64,000 bases of DNA, taken from the NCBI GenBank assembly GCA_040387735.1, contig JAZKDE010000054.1:1-64000 (forward strand), in the 5' to 3' direction. The position numbers and the translations under genes were made by a program. Origin of the DNA: Arcicella sp040387735 (lineage in GTDB: Bacteria > Bacteroidota > Bacteroidia > Cytophagales > Spirosomataceae). Under the pieces are notes generated by a model that was not told where the DNA came from, did no database searches, and was given only the letters and a program-made list of their open reading frames with translations. Shown one piece after another: positions 34,671 through 44,800 of the stretch (its first letter is position 1; each line of letters begins with the position of its first letter).

Positions 34671-36962
34671 ATGAAAAAAACAATCACTTCGTTACTATTA
34701 TTATTTTCAAGCATCATTGGATTTAGTCAAACTGCTAAGCAAGAAAATCTCTTGCAATATGTCAATCCTTTAGTGGGAACCGACTCTCGATTTGAATTTT
34801 CTAATGGCAATACTTATCCCGCCATTGCTTTGCCATGGGGTATGAATTTCTGGACACCACAAACTAATAAAATGGGCGATGGTTGGTGTTATCAATATGC
34901 CAGCAACAAAGTGAGAGGGTTCAAACAAACGCACCAACCTTCTCCGTGGATTAACGATTACGGTGCTTTTTCTATTTTTGCGACTACCGAAAAGCTTGTT
35001 TTTGACGAAAATAAACGGGAATCTTGGTTTTCACACAAAGCCGAAATTTCTAAACCCAATTATTACAGAAATTACTTATCCGACTACAACACAACCGTTG
35101 AAATCACGCCAACTGACCGTGCCGCAAGATTTAGAATTACGTATCCTCAAACGGATAAAGCGTATTTAATTATTGACGGATTTTTCAAAAATTCGATGGT
35201 GAAGGTTTTTCCGAAAGAAAGAAAAATCATTGGCTATGCCCGCAATTCATCTGGAGGAGTTCCTGATAATTTCAAAAACTATTTTGTCATTTACGTTGAT
35301 AAAGAATTTGAAGAAGTTTTTGGTGTAAAAGATGGCGAAATACAACCCAATGTTTTGGAAGTTGAAAGCAAACATGCAGGTAGTATTATTCGCTTCAAAA
35401 CGAAAACGGATGAGCAAGTTAATTTAAAAATTGCGTCGTCATTTATTAGTCCAGAGCAAGCAGAATTAAATTTACAGAACGAAATTGGCAATCAAAATTT
35501 TGACCAACTCGTAGCCAAAGGAGCAAAGACTTGGAATACTCAACTGAATAGAATTAAAGTTGAAGGTGGTTCTACGGATGAATTAAGAACGTTTTATTCG
35601 GCCTTGTACCACACGATGTTATTCCCGAGAAAATTCTACGAGATAGACAAAGACAACAAAATCGTGCATTATAGTCCTTACAATGGAAAAATTGGGTCGG
35701 GCTATATGTTTACGGATAATGGCTTCTGGGATACATTCAGAGCGGTTTTTCCATTATTCAACTTGATGTTTCCCGAAATGAACAGCCAAATTATGGAAGG
35801 CTTAGCCAATACCTACAAAGAAGGTGGTTGGTTACCAGAATGGGCAAGTCCAGGACACAGAGATTGTATGGTTGGCTCAAATTCAGCTTCCATTATTTCG
35901 GATGCGTATTTGAAAGGCGTTGGTAGAAATAACATCGAAACGCTGTACGAAGCCATCACAAAAAATACTAAAAATGAAGGCCCTTTAAGTTCCGTTGGAC
36001 GATTGGGAGCTAAATATTACAACGATTTGGGCTACGTTCCTTACGATGTTGGTATTAATGAAAACACGGCTCGTACACTCGAATATGCTTACGATGATTT
36101 CACGATTTGGAAACTTTCAAAGTCCTTGAATAAACCCCAAAGTGAAATTGATTTATATGCAAAAAGAGCGCAAAATTACCGTCATGTGTTCGACAAATCA
36201 ATCAATTTTGTTCGAGGAAAAAATAAAGATGGTAGTTTCCAAACACCTTTCAGACCTGATAAATGGGGAGATGCTTTTACGGAAGGATGTTCTTGGCACT
36301 GGACTTGGTGCGTTTTTCACGATGTGCAAGGGTTGATGGATTTGATGGGTGGAAAGCAAAATTTTGTTTCAAAATTGGATTCAGTTTTCACTGCTCCTCC
36401 TACTTTCGATTATTCATATTACGGAATTCAAATTCACGAAATAACCGAAATGTTGGTCATGAATATGGGACAATACGCACACGGAAATCAGCCAATTCAG
36501 CACATGCCGTACTTGTATAATTATGCAGGTGAGCCGTGGAAAAGTCAATATCACGTCAGAAATATTATGAAAAAGCTTTATTCAGCCAATCCAGACGGAC
36601 TTTGTGGTGATGAAGATAACGGACAAACCTCCGCATGGTACGTATTTTCTGCCTTGGGAATGTATCCCGTAGCACCTGCTACCGACCAATACGTGTTGGG
36701 TTCTCCCCTCTTCAAAAAAGCTACGATTAATTTACAAAATGGCAAGAGTTTTAGCATTGTTGCACCCGAAAATAGTACCGAAAACATTTATGTTGCCAGT
36801 GCAAAATTGAATAATGTAGCCTACTCGAAAAACTTTTTGAGCTACGGAGAAGTCATGAAAGGTGGAACGTTGAATTTAAAAATGTCGGCAAAACCGAATA
36901 AATCGAAAGGTATCAATCAAAGTGATTTCCCTTATTCTATGACGAATGAATTGAAAAAATAG
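34671..36962 (+). CDS. Exported GH92 alpha-mannosidase
   Basis: A 763-residue secreted enzyme (signal peptide ending IIGFSQ). It begins with the GH92 stretch YVNPLVGTDSRFEFSNGNTYPAIALPWGM in adjacent blocks near residues 29-58, followed by GFKQTHQPSPWINDYGAFSI. The (alpha/alpha)6 catalytic domain holds FWDTFRAVFPLFNLMFPE near 350, GGWLPEWASPGHRDCMVGS near 384, and CGDEDNGQTSAWYVFSALG near 643, where the Ca2+-linked Glu/Asp residues of the family lie. These Ca2+-dependent exo-enzymes trim alpha-mannose from N-glycans or mannans. It is close to a GH130 gene, suggesting shared use of mannosides. Confidence 0.95.
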   Translation: MKKTITSLLLLFSSIIGFSQTAKQENLLQYVNPLVGTDSRFEFSNGNTYPAIALPWGMNFWTPQTNKMGDGWCYQYASNKVRGFKQTHQPSPWINDYGAFSIFATTEKLVFDENKRESWFSHKAEISKPNYYRNYLSDYNTTVEITPTDRAARFRITYPQTDKAYLIIDGFFKNSMVKVFPKERKIIGYARNSSGGVPDNFKNYFVIYVDKEFEEVFGVKDGEIQPNVLEVESKHAGSIIRFKTKTDEQVNLKIASSFISPEQAELNLQNEIGNQNFDQLVAKGAKTWNTQLNRIKVEGGSTDELRTFYSALYHTMLFPRKFYEIDKDNKIVHYSPYNGKIGSGYMFTDNGFWDTFRAVFPLFNLMFPEMNSQIMEGLANTYKEGGWLPEWASPGHRDCMVGSNSASIISDAYLKGVGRNNIETLYEAITKNTKNEGPLSSVGRLGAKYYNDLGYVPYDVGINENTARTLEYAYDDFTIWKLSKSLNKPQSEIDLYAKRAQNYRHVFDKSINFVRGKNKDGSFQTPFRPDKWGDAFTEGCSWHWTWCVFHDVQGLMDLMGGKQNFVSKLDSVFTAPPTFDYSYYGIQIHEITEMLVMNMGQYAHGNQPIQHMPYLYNYAGEPWKSQYHVRNIMKKLYSANPDGLCGDEDNGQTSAWYVFSALGMYPVAPATDQYVLGSPLFKKATINLQNGKSFSIVAPENSTENIYVASAKLNNVAYSKNFLSYGEVMKGGTLNLKMSAKPNKSKGINQSDFPYSMTNELKK

Positions 36963-36966
36963 TGTC

Positions 36967-37010
36967 TATTGACTAAAAAGGGAGGCATTTGTTTCTCTTT
37001 TTAGTCAATA
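36967..37010. terminator. Bidirectional hairpin after the GH92 gene
   Basis: Perfect 14-nt arms TATTGACTAAAAAG and complement (36967-36980, 36997-37010) between convergent genes. Confidence 0.7.
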
Positions 37011-37012
37011 AC

Positions 37013-38623
37013 TCATTCTTTTTTCTGGATTAACGCTGGACTTGGTTTGAGAGAAAAGGGGATTTCAGCATTTATCCACTTAGTTACTTTACTGATTTGA
37101 ACAAATGCAACTTTTCCCCAAAAAGTAAAATCCGTGTATCGCCTGCCATTTGCAGAGCCAGCCGTAAAATTCCCTTCCACTTTTTTAAGAGCTAATCCAT
37201 TTGTAGCAAAAGCCTTGAAGGTTTTAGGAAGACTTTCTCCAGTTGGATCGTCATCAATTTCAAAGAACTTTACAGCATTGGGATTTATCATTTCAAAAGC
37301 ATCGGACTTAACATTTACAGGTAATTTTTGCGTAATAATTTCTGTTGGATATTGAATAGAAATTGAGCCTTTTATCAAATCACAATCCACAGGAATATCT
37401 CCAGAAGTAGGTTCAATACGGAAAGAAAACGCCTGTAAATTTTCATCATAAAATGCTCCTTGTGGCTCAAATTCAACTTTATTTCCCGCTTTAGTAACGT
37501 CAACATCTTTAAATTCTACTTTGGCAAAAGCTGCATTTGGACTATTAGGCATCGACAGATGAATCATGTGATTATTGAAGCCAAACATTTCATTTTGACG
37601 GGAAATTTTCAAAGGTAATTTTGTCAAATCTAAATCATTTATTTTGTCAAATAGAGGCGTAAGACGGAGGTCATAACGTTCATTCGAGCCATTGACAGAT
37701 TCTCCATTTTGAAAATCGGGCATTTTATGAGCCATTATTGGAATCTGCTTAGAAATAATATTTTTAGAACTCACCACAATCAATTTAGCTATACTTCCAC
37801 GGGCTTTGATGTAGCAAATAGTTGGCTCTTTTTCGGGTATTAGCTCAAATTTATCAACAATTTCTTTTTTCTTATTTTCCGAAATATTTCCATCGTCACC
37901 AATCGCCTCATAAAATACTTTGGGGATTTCTGACCTTGAAATTTCTAAAGATAAAACCTCTCCTTTGTCATTCAAAGCGTAATAAGTTAGTTCGTCTTGA
38001 TGATTAGAAATTTGAAATTGAGCAATATCATTTTCCATCAACAACAATTTTATGGTTCCTCCATCAATATTTTTCTCTTTACCAATTTCACTTTTCAAGA
38101 AAAATATTTGCGAAAAAACCGTTGGATAATTCAAAGAAAATGTACCTTCAATTTTTATTAAAGGTTTGCCAGTGGTTGGAGTTATTTCGAGTATTTCATT
38201 TAAGAAATCTACTGTCGAGAATGAGTTATTACTGTTTTTGGCAACAACTTTTATACTTGAACCATCAGAAGTTACACCTTTTAACCAATTAAATTTACCC
38301 TGAATTACGTCAGAGTTAGGCAAGTGAAAAAAGTCTGCTTCGATATCGACTTCATTATCTCGGAAGACTGATTTTTTGAAATATAAACTCTTAGTAAATA
38401 GCATAATTTTCTCATTCAACTCACTTTGCGTGAAATTTGTAGGAATCTTTTTCTCAGAAATAACATCAAGAATGGGGATTTTACTCGGCAATGGCTTTTC
38501 AAAAATGGCCGAAATCATATCAATGGCTTGCATTTTTTCCTCTTTTGTCATCATCAGTTTTGTCTGTGCCAGAAGTTGTTGCGATGTCATCACCACAAAA
38601 AGTAAAAAAACAGTCTTTTTCAT
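37013..38623 (-). CDS. Exported protein of unknown function, 536 residues
   Basis: The signal peptide is VFLLFVVMTSQQLLAQ, with a soluble mature chain. It is beta-rich, with repeated short domains of about 100-120 residues (segments starting DVDIEADFFHLPNSDVIQ-like blocks near 95, IEGTFSLNYPTVFSQ near 170, LKGSISIQYPTEIITQ-like near 410 and VEGNFTAGSANGRRYTDF near 485) that resemble each other in pattern: an acidic turn, then a short strand ending in Tyr-Pro-Thr. This suggests internal duplication of a sandwich domain. No family is recognised. It lies on the opposite strand between GH92 and a lipoprotein gene, with its own promoter region. Confidence 0.75.
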   Translation of the reverse strand: MKKTVFLLFVVMTSQQLLAQTKLMMTKEEKMQAIDMISAIFEKPLPSKIPILDVISEKKIPTNFTQSELNEKIMLFTKSLYFKKSVFRDNEVDIEADFFHLPNSDVIQGKFNWLKGVTSDGSSIKVVAKNSNNSFSTVDFLNEILEITPTTGKPLIKIEGTFSLNYPTVFSQIFFLKSEIGKEKNIDGGTIKLLLMENDIAQFQISNHQDELTYYALNDKGEVLSLEISRSEIPKVFYEAIGDDGNISENKKKEIVDKFELIPEKEPTICYIKARGSIAKLIVVSSKNIISKQIPIMAHKMPDFQNGESVNGSNERYDLRLTPLFDKINDLDLTKLPLKISRQNEMFGFNNHMIHLSMPNSPNAAFAKVEFKDVDVTKAGNKVEFEPQGAFYDENLQAFSFRIEPTSGDIPVDCDLIKGSISIQYPTEIITQKLPVNVKSDAFEMINPNAVKFFEIDDDPTGESLPKTFKAFATNGLALKKVEGNFTAGSANGRRYTDFTFWGKVAFVQISKVTKWINAEIPFSLKPSPALIQKKE

Positions 38624-38809
38624 ATTTTTATTTTTTGTTCTTTACGAAAGTACCTTTTTTTTAAACTGTTTTACATGATTTTACTCAGATGATTTAGCAA
38701 CATTTAGTTAACGGTAAAACTTTGAATTTCAAAGACTTAATATAAACCAAACGTGCCATAAAAATTAACATCAATAAAATTATCCATATTTTCTTCAACA
38801 ATTAATTCC

Positions 38810-39196
38810 ATGAAAAAACATTTTTTTGTCCTTCTTACATCATCCATATTTTTTGTTTCTTGCGGTAATAATGCTGAAGTAGAGCAACTAAAAAAAGAAA
38901 ATGCCGCATTAGCTGCCCAAGTTCAATCTTTAAAAACGGGTGGAACAGCAAAAGGGCCAAAGTACATTTTGAAGATTCGCTTGAAACAGTCGCACTTTTC
39001 ATTGAGCATCAAAAAACACATTAAAGATGCCGTAAATGCCATTGAATTTGAACTTCCAGTTGACAAAGAATTCTACGATTCGGTTTCAGAAGGGACTGAA
39101 TTAGTAGATAAATTCAGATTCGGCTCGTTGGTGCTTTCGGGTAGTTTTGGCGATTGGGAAATGAAAGTTAAAGGCAAAGAAGTTCGTCAACAATAA
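38810..39196 (+). CDS. Small outer-surface or periplasmic lipoprotein
   Basis: A 128-residue protein with a lipobox (FFVSCGNN, Cys at 18), a short coiled coil (AEVEQLKKENAALAAQVQSL) and a beta-rich C-terminal half with YILKIRLKQSHFSLSIKKHI and FRFGSLVLSGSFGDWEMKV. The function is unknown; the coiled coil suggests oligomerisation at the membrane. A GH130 gene follows after 42 bp in the same direction, so co-transcription is likely. Confidence 0.8.
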   Translation: MKKHFFVLLTSSIFFVSCGNNAEVEQLKKENAALAAQVQSLKTGGTAKGPKYILKIRLKQSHFSLSIKKHIKDAVNAIEFELPVDKEFYDSVSEGTELVDKFRFGSLVLSGSFGDWEMKVKGKEVRQQ

Positions 39197-39238
39197 GTAA
39201 ATATTATATTCAAAAAAGTCATCAATAAATCCAAAAAC

Positions 39239-40327
39239 ATGAAATTAAAGTCAGTTATTTTTTATGCACTCCTTCAAATTTTATTGGGAGTATCAAATCT
39301 TTTTGCCCAACAACCCCAATGGACTTTAACGCCATTTGTCAAACAAGATGCCGTAAATCCAATTTTATTACCGCTTCAAAATACGACTTTTGATTGTCCT
39401 GTAAGCAAAAAATCCGTTCATTGGGAAGCCAAAGACGTTTATAACCCAGCGGCAATTGTCAGAAATGGTAAAGTATATTTGCTTTATCGGGCGGAAGATA
39501 CGTTGAAATCTGTTGACGGAACTTCTCGAATTGGTTTGGCAGTGAGTAATGACGGAATTCATTTCAAGAGACAAGCAAAACCTGTTCTTTTTCCAGAAAA
39601 TGATTTCATGAAGCCTTACGAATGGGCGGGCGGTTGCGAAGACCCTCGAATTGTGGAAACTAATAATGGACGATACATTATTACCTACACGACTTATGAT
39701 GGAAAAACCGCTCGACTTTGCATTGCAACATCGTCAAATCTCCAAAAATGGAAGAAGCAAGGTTTAGCTTTCAAACAGGAAAAATACCGAGATTTATGGT
39801 CTAAATCGGGAGCAATTATTTGCAAAAGAGTCGGTCAAAAATTGATTGCATCTAAAATAAATGGTAAATATTGGATGTATTTTGGCGATACCAATATTTT
39901 CTTAGCCAGCTCAGATGATTTAATTACTTGGGAAATTTTGGAAGATGAAACGGGCAAACCTAAACCTATTTTTGGAGCGAGAGAAGGCAAATTTGATAGT
40001 CGTTTGGTAGAATCTGGACCACCTGCGATGATTACAAAAAAGGGCATTTTATTACTTTATAACTCCATGAATCTCCACGAAGGTGGTTTTGCGGGATTAC
40101 CACCCGATGCGTACAGTGCGGGACAAATTTTGATGGATATCAAAGACCCTGCGAAAGTAATTGCCAGAACGGATGATTATTTTATGAAACCCGAGAAATC
40201 TTATGAATTAAATGGGCAGGTCAATCAGGTAGTTTTTATTGAGGGAATGGTCTATTTCAAAAATCGTTTTTTCTTGTATTACGGAACGGCTGATTCTAAA
40301 ATTGCCGTAGCGGTTTGTAAGTTTTAG
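39239..40327 (+). CDS. Exported GH130-family glycosidase/phosphorylase
   Basis: A 362-residue protein with a signal peptide ending SNLFAQ, then the five-bladed propeller of GH130. Visible are VYNPAAIVRNGKVYLLYRAED near residue 67 in adjacent blocks, RIGLAVSNDGIHF, GGCEDPRIVE (the catalytic Asp near 140), RDLWSKSGAIIC and SRLVESGPPAMIT near 262. The family includes beta-mannoside phosphorylases and hydrolases; export argues for a hydrolase or for acting with periplasmic phosphate. The nearby GH92 gene supports use of mannose glycans. The C terminus FFLYYGTADSKIAVA is the usual last blade. Confidence 0.93.
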   Translation: MKLKSVIFYALLQILLGVSNLFAQQPQWTLTPFVKQDAVNPILLPLQNTTFDCPVSKKSVHWEAKDVYNPAAIVRNGKVYLLYRAEDTLKSVDGTSRIGLAVSNDGIHFKRQAKPVLFPENDFMKPYEWAGGCEDPRIVETNNGRYIITYTTYDGKTARLCIATSSNLQKWKKQGLAFKQEKYRDLWSKSGAIICKRVGQKLIASKINGKYWMYFGDTNIFLASSDDLITWEILEDETGKPKPIFGAREGKFDSRLVESGPPAMITKKGILLLYNSMNLHEGGFAGLPPDAYSAGQILMDIKDPAKVIARTDDYFMKPEKSYELNGQVNQVVFIEGMVYFKNRFFLYYGTADSKIAVAVCKF

Positions 40328-40328
40328 C

Positions 40329-40396
40329 AATACGGATTTAGCCTGTAATTATTCAGATTAAAGTCTGAAATACGATTACAGGCTAAATCCTGTATT
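40329..40396. terminator. Bidirectional hairpin between GH130 and tolC-like genes
   Basis: Arms of 21-22 nt (40329-40349, 40375-40396; core GGATTTAGCCTGTAAT) with one bulge and a nested TTCAGA/TCTGAA stem. It sits between convergent genes and nearly touches both stop codons. Confidence 0.75.
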
Positions 40397-40397
40397 A

Positions 40398-41714
40398 CTA
40401 AATACTTAACTGATTTGCGATTTGTTTCAGCGTAATTTCGGCAATTTTGGCAGTATAACTCAAATTATTTAAACGATAACCCGAGTTCTCAAAGCTCTGC
40501 TGAGCCTGTTTAATATCAATAATCGTGGCTTGTCCCAACTGGAATTTTTGCGTAATTAAATTCAATAATTTTCCTGCAAGTTCGTAGTTTTGTTTTTCAG
40601 CTTCTATTAAATCCAATGTACTTTTATAAGCTTCCCACGATTTAGAAGCACTATTTTGAAAGTTTTGGAAAAGCACTTCTTTTTGCAAGCGAGCAGTTTG
40701 GGTATTTACTTTTGCCACTTGAATTTGTCGTAAATTCACACTTCCCGCATAAATTGGCACGGCTACATTTACTCCCACAAAAGGCCCATAATTTTGGTTT
40801 AACAGGGTAAAACCGGCATCACTTTGATTTCGGCTATAACTGTATCCTGTATTTACGTTGACCGTTGGGTAACGACGAGCATTGGCTTCTCGCTCAATAA
40901 TTTTATTTATATTGATTTGTACTTCCGCCGAAAGAATACTTGGATTATTCTTGATACTCGTTTGAATACTCTCCCATTGAATATTTTTATCCACTAAAAT
41001 AGTATCTGAAATACTAATTTCGGTATCCTGACTCAACACTAAACTACGCAACAAATCGGTTTTACTTTGTTGAATAATAATTCTTTGAGACAGTAAAGCT
41101 TGTGTTTGGGCATTCAAGTCTAAACGAGCTTGAAACAATTCTGCATCATTCGACAGTCCAACATTTTTTCGGGCTTCAATTAAGGCTAATTTTTGCTTTG
41201 AAACTTCAATAGACTGATTGAGGGTTGTTACAAAATTTTGTTGTTGAACAACCGCAAAATACTTTATCGTCACATCAGCAATAGCATTTTGAATGGTAGA
41301 GTTTAATTGTTCTTGGCTGAGATGTTGAAGCTCTGCTAAACGCTCTTTTGTGGCAATTACCCTTCCACCATTAAATAATAACATCGTTGCGGTAAGTCCA
41401 ATTTGCGTATTATTTCCAACTACGGCAGTTCTGTTGGTACTTGTACCATTACTCAATTCCTGATTCAATCCCGTTACTTGTTCGGTAGTACTGGCAGTTG
41501 CCGAAACCGTCGGTAATCCACCCGCTACACCAATATAATTATTGATATTATTGACAGTAACAGTATTTTTTGAAATCTGAATATCTAAATTATTTTTCAA
41601 CGCCGTTTCAATCGCTTTACTCAACGTAATTTGTTGTTGAGCAAAGCCTGAAAAAACGCCAATTATTAGCAAACAGCACGTTAATGAAATGATATATTTG
41701 AATGAGATTCTCAT
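40398..41714 (-). CDS. TolC-family outer-membrane efflux protein
   Basis: A 438-residue protein with a signal peptide ending SGFAQQ. Two homologous outer-membrane-efflux repeats are visible: ITLSKAIETALKNNLDIQIS at the start and PSILSAEVQININKIIEREA near 265, each followed by long coiled coils (for example VEVSKQKLALIEARKNVGLS-like near 165). It forms the outer-membrane exit duct for the RND pump encoded just upstream. It is third in the order adaptor, pump, duct on the minus strand. No lipobox is seen. Confidence 0.94.
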   Translation of the reverse strand: MRISFKYIISLTCCLLIIGVFSGFAQQQITLSKAIETALKNNLDIQISKNTVTVNNINNYIGVAGGLPTVSATASTTEQVTGLNQELSNGTSTNRTAVVGNNTQIGLTATMLLFNGGRVIATKERLAELQHLSQEQLNSTIQNAIADVTIKYFAVVQQQNFVTTLNQSIEVSKQKLALIEARKNVGLSNDAELFQARLDLNAQTQALLSQRIIIQQSKTDLLRSLVLSQDTEISISDTILVDKNIQWESIQTSIKNNPSILSAEVQININKIIEREANARRYPTVNVNTGYSYSRNQSDAGFTLLNQNYGPFVGVNVAVPIYAGSVNLRQIQVAKVNTQTARLQKEVLFQNFQNSASKSWEAYKSTLDLIEAEKQNYELAGKLLNLITQKFQLGQATIIDIKQAQQSFENSGYRLNNLSYTAKIAEITLKQIANQLSI

Positions 41715-41752
41715 ATTTTTAGTTAATTTTTTTAACTTAATAATCGTGAAAT

Positions 41753-41872
41753 AATAACTTATAAATTTTAGATTAATTATTTTGAGGAGATTATCGGATT
41801 TTAAAGCAAATAATGACGGCTCTCGCTATTTAGAAATAGCATCAAAAAATAAGATGAAAATTATAAGTTATT
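41753..41872. repeat. Inverted repeat in the pump-duct gap
   Basis: AATAACTTATAA (41753-41764) and its complement (41861-41872) enclose about 96 nt, including a small TTTAGAAATAGC-type stem. It may fold the RNA between the pump and duct genes and set their relative expression; no function is shown. Confidence 0.4.
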
Positions 41873-41885
41873 GTTTTACTATTAC

Positions 41886-44800
41886 TTAATTCCCTTCTAC
41901 AAAAGCTTGCTCTTCATCTGCAAGTTTTGATTCTTCGGTTTTATAATGACTACTTGAAATAAATGAATACACCGCAGGAATCACCAATAATGTCAGGATT
42001 AAAGAGAATAAAATACCACCAACTACTACAATTCCCAAAGGAATTCGACTGGTAGAGGCAGCTCCTAAACTTAAAGCAATTGGTAAAGCACCCAATGAAG
42101 TTGCTAAACTGGTCATTAAAATTGGGCGTAAACGTTGTGCAGCCGCTTCCACAACAGCATCAATTTTAGAATACCCTTCCGCTCGCTTATGATTGGCGAA
42201 TTCCACTATCAAAATACCATTTTTCGTTACCAAACCAATCAACATAATCATTCCGATTTGCGAGAAAATATTTAGCGTTTGTCCAAAAAACCAGAGACTT
42301 CCCAACGCACCAGCCAACGCCAATGGAACGGTAATCATGATGGTAAATGGGTCTTTAAAACTTTCAAACTGAGCCGCCAAAAGTAAATAAATCAAAACCA
42401 AAGCCAAGCCAAAAGCAAAAGCTGTGTTAGATGAACTTTCCGCATAGTCTCTCGAAGGTCCACTTAATGCCGTCTGAAATGATTTATCAAGCACTTTAGC
42501 AGAAATAGCTTGCATTGCTTTTACGCCATCACCAATGGTTTTTCCTTCCGCCAAAGAGGCCGAAATCGTCGCTGCTTTCAAACGGTTAAAGTGAAATAAA
42601 GTTGACGGGTTACTACTTTCTTCTAATTTTACAACCGCACTCAAAGGAATGCGTTCACCACGAGTATTGGTAACGAAAAGGTTTGAAATATCAACGGGTT
42701 GCGTTCGGTCTTTGCGTTCAACTTGAGCAGTTACCTCGTATTGGCGACCATTCATTGTGAAATATGCCAATCTTCTACCACTAAATGCCCCTTGTACCGC
42801 ACTTACGACATCTTGAGTTGTCAATGCCAAATCCTTAATTTTAATACGGTCGAAAGTCATTAAGATTTCGGGCTTATTAAATTTCAAGTTTACATCGACA
42901 TTCTGGAAAGTTTTATCGCTTCGTGCTTCTTCCAAGAATTTGGGAATCGCCTCTTTTATTTTATTAAAGTCAAGATTTTGAAGTACAAACTGCACAGGTA
43001 AACTTCCTCTCGACCCCAAACCAACCGAAATTGTTTGTTCTTGAATGGCAAAAACACGAGCATTATTAAACTTACTCATTTTTTTATTGAGCATTTTTGC
43101 AATTTCATCTTGACTACGAGTACGTCCATCGGGAGCAACTAAGCCAATCCGAGCAATCGAAGAGTTTGTTCCACCATTACCTCCAAAACCTGGAACTGCA
43201 TTAAATACAAACTCTTTTTCGGGAATAGAATCATTTAAAAAGTTGGTTATTTTATCAGAAACATCCTGTGTAAAAGAAAAACTCGAACCTTCAGCGGTAC
43301 TTACCGTAAAACGAACGCTACTTTTATCTTCCATCGGAGCAATTTCACTTTGGAGATTTTTTCCCGAAAACCAAATCAAAAGTCCACAGGCCAAAACAAT
43401 TACCCATGCTATCCAACGAACTCGCATGAAACCTTGCAAAATACTTTTATAACCACTTTCCATACCCGTAAAGAATGGTTCGGTTTTATCATAAAGCCAA
43501 CCGTGACCCGCTTTTTTACGAGTTAAATAAACGTTAAGAACAGGCGTAATAGTCAAAGAAACAAAAGCCGAAATCAATACCGCTGCGGCAACTACAATCC
43601 CGAATTCACGGAATAGACTTCCCACGAAGCCTTCTAAGAAAATCACGGGTAAAAACACAACCGCCAAAGTCAGTGACGTTGAAATAACGGCAAAGAATAT
43701 TTCTTTACTTCCTTCTAAGGCCGCTTTTCGTATGGGTAAGCCTTGTTCCAATTTTCGGAAAATATTTTCGGTAACAACAATTCCATCATCAACCACGAGT
43801 CCCGTTGCCAATACAATTCCTAAAAGCGTCAATACGTTGATTGTAAAACCACAAATGTACATCACGAAAAAAGTCGCAATTAATGAAATAGGAATATCAA
43901 TCAAAGGACGAATAGCAATCAACCAATTTCGGAAAAAGAAGAAAATTACCAAAACTACTAAACTGAATGAAATCACCAATGTTTCCTCCACTTCTTCCAA
44001 AGAACGGCGGACATTTCGAGTATTATCAATCAATAGTTTAAACTGAATATCTGATTTATTTTCCTTTTGGATTTCGTCTAAACGCTTATTAAATTCATCG
44101 GCAATTTTGATATAATTTGCCCCAGGTTGCGGAATAATGGCCAACCCTACGGCATAAGCTCCGTTATATTTCCAGCTCTGCTCCAAATTTTCAGGTCCTA
44201 ATTCAACACCAGCAACATCTCCCAAGCGAACAATTCCCGTGGTACTTTCACGAATAATTAAATCTCTAAACTGTTGTTCAGTCGTTAATCTTCCCAAAGC
44301 ACGAATGGTCATTTCGGTATTACTTCCGTAAATTTTTCCCGCTGGAATTTCAACATTTTCACGAGCCAAAGCATTTTGAACATCTGTAAACGATAAGCTG
44401 TAAGCATTCAAACGGTCAGGTTTTAGCCAAATTCGCATTGAATAACGTTTTTGACCCAGAATGTTTACTCCACTAACATCATTAATGGTTTGAAAACGCT
44501 GTTGTAGAACATTTTCAGCGTAATCACTCAATTCCAATAAACTTTTGGTTCTACTTTGAATAGCCAATAACAAGATAAAATCACTGTTGGCATCCGCTTT
44601 AGAAACCACTGGCGGAGCGTCAATATCTTGCGGTAAATTTCTTACTGCCTGAGCGACTTTATCTCGTACATCACTGGCGGCGGCTTCCAGAGGAACATCC
44701 AAATTAAACTCTACCGAAATAGAACTACTACCCAAAGTACTCGATGAAGTTATTGAACGAATTCCAGGAATACCGTTAATTTGTTTTTCGAGTGGTTCAG

